Assembly (NCBI GenBank): GCA_914767715.1
Contig: OU612065.1
Location: forward strand, 21,516,001 to 21,580,000
Source: Membranipora membranacea
Lineage: Eukaryota > Bryozoa > Gymnolaemata > Cheilostomatida > Membraniporidae
DNA: 64,000 nt
Direction of reading: 5' to 3'
This document shows, one piece after another, positions 60,101-64,000 of the stretch. Positions within the stretch are counted from its first letter, which is position 1, and the number at the start of each line of letters is the position of its first letter. The translations under genes and the position numbers were made by a program. The notes under the pieces were generated by a model, which did not search any database, was not told the origin of the DNA, and saw only the letters and a list, made by a program, of their open reading frames with translations.

Positions 60101-62929
60101 ACATACCAGACTGACAGCTTTGGGACCGTGATCCAAAAAGCGACTAAGTAGATCTAATGCCCGTAACCTGTGAACTTGGCTAAGTAGCACCTGAAACATA
60201 AAAACACGAATTAAGATAACAGATATGAGTAAGCGTATATACAAGGGTACAAGTCCTAAGGACTTATTCTTCTCCAGAATAAAAATGGAATATATATATA
60301 TATAACCTTGTCAATGGTAAGTGCAGCAGTTGCATGTTCATCAGGGGAAAGTACAAAAAGACAGTTTGTTATAGTTGAAACGTTGGTATTTTTACCTATA
60401 GATGTACTTTCTGAATCTAATACATTGACCTATGCTTTCTAGTCCTATTACCAATTCTTACCTGTAATACTATTGGTAGTTGCTCCGGTGGATTTCTGTT
60501 GATTGAGCCGTAATCCAACCAGACTTGAAATGCTGTTAATTGCTCAGCAAAGAAGGAGCTGTACTGGAATTCCGCCTTTTTCTCTGCTATGGCAGGTAGT
60601 TGAGAGAGACAGGCGTCCAGTGTGAAGTCCCAGGCTTGCCTGAAATGTGAGAAGAGAGTCAGAATTCTCCAAACTGACAACAACAACATCCTTGGAATAT
60701 GATTCTAGTATACCTTCTATATGCTATAGAGGTTCAGACACTTTATTACACTTTCGCAATAGGGTTGTAATGGAAAGAAGTTGCCTCTATAATGGTATAC
60801 TTTGCTGTCCCAAGTGGAGACAATTGATTCGATGGAAGTCATGGTAGAACATTTAACAGACAGCCAGTAGCAACCAAAACAAAATAGACCTGTATGATTA
60901 TTGGTACTTAACATGAAGGGGTAGGTAAAGGGAATGACAACAAGAGATATCTGGCTCACCACATGGGATGTTGGTACGTGGATGGAAGTCTTTGGTTTGA
61001 TACAGGATTACAGTTATAAGACCTCATTATTCTTTCAGCCAACAGAAAATTTCTAAATAGACTAGCAACCAGCAGATCCTGCCGAAATAGTTTCTGGAAT
61101 GTTTCTATAAATGAAAATAAAACATATGAAACATAAAACAATGTAACTTTGGGAAATATACTTTGGGAGAATAATATGTCCATTCAATCAAATTGTGACA
61201 GAAATAGTTACTTAAAAGACAACATTTCGAGTGTCCTTATTATACCATTTTGATCAAGGCGACTTTCCCTGTCCAATCAGCTATGTAGGCCTAGTCTTTC
61301 TCTTCATTCACTACACTATGCAAGCAGGGGATGGGGTAAGAAATTATTGTCACATGTATATACGATATGGTACACTACTGAGTGACGAGGGATTTCATCG
61401 ATAAGCTGTGCGGGTAGTTCTTCCAAATTCTGCTTAGCATGCTTGACAACCACACTCAAAAGATTTCCAAGTTGGCAGATGCATAATGACAGTACCCCAA
61501 GTGAGTGTATATACACGGTAGAGTTCTAAGCCTACCCTCAAACCCAACCATCCACTCCATCTCAACAACCCACTTCACCACACCACTCACCTCGAGGTAG
61601 CACATTCCAGGCTATAGTGTCAGTGATGGCAGTGAATATCCAGTTTAGTTCTCCGAGCATCGTCCTCCTGTCATTCAACGCTCCTGGTATCCTACATGAC
61701 ATTGAAAAATCATATAACAGACTAACTCATAACAGGTCTGTGGGACATTGAACCTTTTGGTGGGACATTCATTTTAGCCCTCAACTTTGTATTTCTGATC
61801 CAGATAATAGTTTCAAAATCAATGTTCAAATTGAATCTGTTGTACTCAGAGGTAGATTTTCTAACAGGGTGGTTTGTTTACAGCTTGTCTGTATTGGGCA
61901 AAATTTACATGGTTTTTTTTTCTCTAGGTGGTTAGTTGTAAAAATGTTCCAAATCACTTGATAGCCCTAACTTGAGCATATCCGTGCAAATACATATCCG
62001 AGAAACACAACTTGACTGTTTTTTCAAATTCAAAACCAAGATGCAAACTTACTTGTCAACTAATTCTTTGGTGATGCCTTTAACTATTTTGCCTGATGTT
62101 TGCAGGACGTACCAGCGCAGAGCCATTCTGATAGGTGTAGTCAGGCAAGAAGTAAATAAATCGGCTGGTAGATTTGGGTCCTGAGGGAGAAGCTCTGTAG
62201 CACTACACGCCCCCAACAATATACACTGTCTACAGGCTTCACTGCTTGTACTACTGGTACTAGATGACATACTCTGCAAAAGTATGAACAGTTACATAAA
62301 TGTAGTTACAAGGTATAATGTACTTCAATGATTCTGGATGATTAGTGTGATAAGACCCCTGATTTTTATCAACCATTTTTAATTTTAATCCATCATTTTT
62401 TTAATTCGACTTTATGATTCATAACTTCTGTTTATTCAGATACAGAACTTTAGTCCCTTTGGCACAAACACAATGCTTTACTAATGTAACTTGTTCCAGA
62501 AGTTAGAGGGGTGTAAACTGTTAGTTGATAAATGAAATATGATGCATCTTTTAGACAGGAACGTTCGTGGATTGATTTTGTGATATGACTGATCAAAGCT
62601 TTTGATGAACAAAAAAAATCACTTTCATGGAAATTGGCTGAGTGAATTTAATGTGTTGCAAAGCCATTCTATATGTAAAAAGATTTAGTGATAATGTTTT
62701 TTCAATGCACGGAAGAATCTGTCTCTAGCAATATAAAAAACATAATAATATAAGCAAGGTCACTCACAGTGCCATTCATATTGTCTATTTTTCCGTCTCT
62801 CTGCTGCTGAAATTCAGTGAATTTGTCAAGGATAAGACCTGAGTTTGAGCAATCAAACACATATATAGAAGGCATTCCCATCCATGACTGCAACGTGTAG
62901 AGCGATAGTGGAATATACTGGGTGTAATT
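51112..62929 (-). CDS. RPTOR: RPTOR (Raptor), mTORC1 scaffold; N-terminus off the edge
   Basis: 23 exons: 62929-62768, 62273-62053, 61691-61591, 61104-60960, 60639-60462, 60190-60107, 59839-59729, 59390-59316, 58466-58299, 58074-57841, 57625-57523, 56625-56542, 56246-56023, 55736-55584, 55287-55090, 54684-54503, 54257-54127, 53675-53568, 53132-52886, 52506-52423, 52192-52076, 51651-51522 and 51180-51112. They encode the last 1102 residues (human total 1335). Raptor presents substrates to mTOR and docks mTORC1 on lysosomes. Order: end of the caspase-like RNC domain ([18 protein letters not shown]), armadillo/HEAT repeats ([49 protein letters not shown]), a Ser-rich linker (exons 12-14) and a WD40 propeller ending [11 protein letters not shown]. 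All phases agree. The linker is the least conserved part. Exon 7 has a triplicated donor. Confidence 0.95.
55397..55526. mobile_element. Palindromic MITE, diverged relative of 30151-30258
   Basis: About 130 bp with AGTTTAAG...CTTAAACT ends and an internal GTAGCATTTCATTAT inverted repeat like the younger copy. It fills nearly half of the 296-bp intron between RPTOR exons 14 and 15. Flanking CGTAA repeats suggest an eroded target duplication. Confidence 0.75.
57251..57344 (+). repeat. tRNA-like sequence, possible SINE head or tRNA relic
   Basis: 57317-57333 is a perfect T-arm (GTGGG, loop TTCAAGT, CCCAC) containing a good pol III B box. A 5' GGGAGGTCT and 3' AGATCCC could form a partial acceptor stem. 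The D and anticodon arms are not convincing, so a functional tRNA is unlikely. It lies in a RPTOR intron. Confidence 0.4.
57427..57495. repeat. Small inverted repeat TAGCCTTGTC
   Basis: The 10-bp perfect ends (57427-57436 and 57486-57495) enclose an AT-rich hairpin-like centre, in the same RPTOR intron as the tRNA-like sequence. Confidence 0.5.
59666..59737 (-). repeat. Triplicated 24-bp unit carrying the RPTOR exon 7 donor
   Basis: Three exact-length 24-bp units (59714-59737, 59690-59713, 59666-59689 on -), each with a consensus donor GGG|GTAAGT or AGG|GTAAGT. Exon ends would be 59729, 59705 or 59681. As 24 is a multiple of three and no stop intervenes, use of the second or third donor would insert 8 or 16 residues (first unit VSYSFSDR). 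Confidence 0.8.
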
Positions 62930-63047
62930 CTGCAAGTAAAAATGAAGGATAATGGTACCTCAGATTTGAACAAATATAACAAATGAATTCCAAGGACCTG
63001 TAATGGTAAAAAATGTGCAGGAAACCGATAAGGGTGACATTCATTGT

Positions 63048-64000
63048 ATATATATATATACTTTTATTGTCAGCAACAATTCATTATTACTAATGTTTTT
63101 CATGATGTGACATAAATGGCAAAAAAAGAAAAATTATACAAACAAAGATTCAACAAAAAGAGACTATGACAATAAACTGAAAAAAATGTTGCATTAGCCT
63201 TTTCTTAAACATATTTAAAGTAAGAGTGGTTCTCATGTAGAGGGTAAAATGTTAAAGTTTGTTGCTATTTTGTGGTTTAAGTTGTCTAATGGAGGTTTAA
63301 GTAAGTGTGTATCTCTTCTTGGAAATCGGTGTCGTGTGGTAACAAGAAAATCAGAGATGTATGGAGGGGATAAATTATTCAGAGCCTTAAATCCCGTAAT
63401 GCAAGTAAATAATTGCTTAGTATTGGAAGGGGTAAAATTTCAAGTGATGCTCATAGGTCACTAGTAGGTGACGAATAAGAAGGTATATGTTGAACATTGG
63501 CCACAATTCTCAAGGCTCTTTTTTGCTGAGTGAAAATTGGGTTTGTGATATCTGATGCACATAAGTTGTAATATATATGGATACCATAAATGATAACAGT
63601 GAATAAATTGAAAATAAAATTGTTTAGCAGAATGTGTGGTCAAGTAGGGTCTGCATAGCTTAAGTAAGTTTGTATTTTTGACACCTTATCCAAAACAGTC
63701 TCACAATGACCATTCAATGAAAACGAGTCAGATATCTTAAAGCCAAGTTCCGTTTCATGTCTTTGAATTATTTGGTTATTGCCAATTTTTAAATTTAATG
63801 ATGAATCCTCCCCAAAAGAACTTAGAAAGTGTGATTTTTTATAGTTAATTGTCATGTGATTATTTTTACACCACTTGTTGATTGAAACCAAATCTAGATT
63901 ACACATTTTAACTAAAGTAGAGGGAACAGAATGGCTTGCTACAAAACAGTGGCATCAGCATATGCATAAGAGTTCAAGGAGAGAGGTAGATTGAGTAGGT
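63048..64000 (-). mobile_element. Decayed non-LTR retrotransposon, 3' part, in RPTOR intron
   Basis: Read on - from the right edge: the RT catalytic box appears as YADATVL (second Asp replaced) followed by a stop and a frame change. Then come typical post-palm sequence (LVSINKWCKNNHMTINYKKS), a thumb-like region with QQKRALRIVANV and a C-terminal stretch with HRFPRRDT. The 3' UTR ends AATAAAAG followed by a TA tract at about 63047-63060. The element is of a different type from the one at 41.7 kb. Several frame breaks show it is dead. It sits in the intron before the first RPTOR exon in the window. Confidence 0.8.

Noticed and set aside
1-64000. CRISPR arrays, operons or other prokaryotic features
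   Set aside because: Spliced animal genes throughout; the only regular arrays are short tandem repeats without spacers.

Overview
This is nuclear DNA from an animal, most likely an invertebrate. It is AT-rich, with multi-exon genes whose introns obey GT/AG and with many short inverted-repeat elements. The gene set (SANBR, LIN9, a TRPV-type channel, cytosolic sulfotransferases, CDK1, RPTOR) is metazoan. The sequence alone does not fix the phylum. A sponge or other early-branching marine animal would fit, but that is a guess. All exon models were built by hand from splice signals, reading phase and family similarity, and in every complete gene the exon lengths sum to a multiple of three.

Layout, left to right. 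1-1.1 kb: the first coding exons of SANBR (-), running off the left edge. 1.1-3.6 kb: a spacer with several fold-back repeats. 3.6-8.3 kb: complete LIN9 (+, 10 exons, 495 aa). 9.2-14.8 kb: complete TRPV-like channel (-, 5 exons, 796 aa). 15.6-39.1 kb: five tandem seven-exon sulfotransferase genes, all on -, called A to E from left to right. A is a pseudogene with two independent lesions. C and D are a recent duplicate pair that can be aligned through introns and flanks. A, B and E share a non-coding leader exon. 41.7-43.7 kb: a 5'-truncated, frameshifted non-LTR retrotransposon (+). 45.3-50.4 kb: complete CDK1 (+, 7 exons, 300 aa), with an unrecognised two-exon gene nested antisense in its largest intron. 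51.1-62.9 kb: 23 exons of RPTOR (-), convergent with CDK1 and lacking only the N-terminal exons, which lie beyond the right edge. 63.05-64 kb: a decayed LINE fragment in a RPTOR intron.

Functionally the window mixes cell-cycle control (LIN9 of the MuvB/DREAM complexes, and CDK1, a classic MuvB target), growth control (RPTOR of mTORC1), an ion channel, and an expanded sulfonation family that transfers sulfate from PAPS to small acceptors. I see no evidence that these neighbours form one pathway.

The most interesting features are: the sulfotransferase array, with its shared leader exon and a pseudogene whose lesions can be read against its sisters; two small mobile elements, each present in only one of the C/D twins, which gives natural filled/empty site pairs; a segment between direct repeats that contains a U2-snRNA-like 5' end; a 24-bp triplicated splice donor in RPTOR; the nested orphan gene in CDK1; and a LINE whose 3' tail reappears in sulfotransferase gene D.
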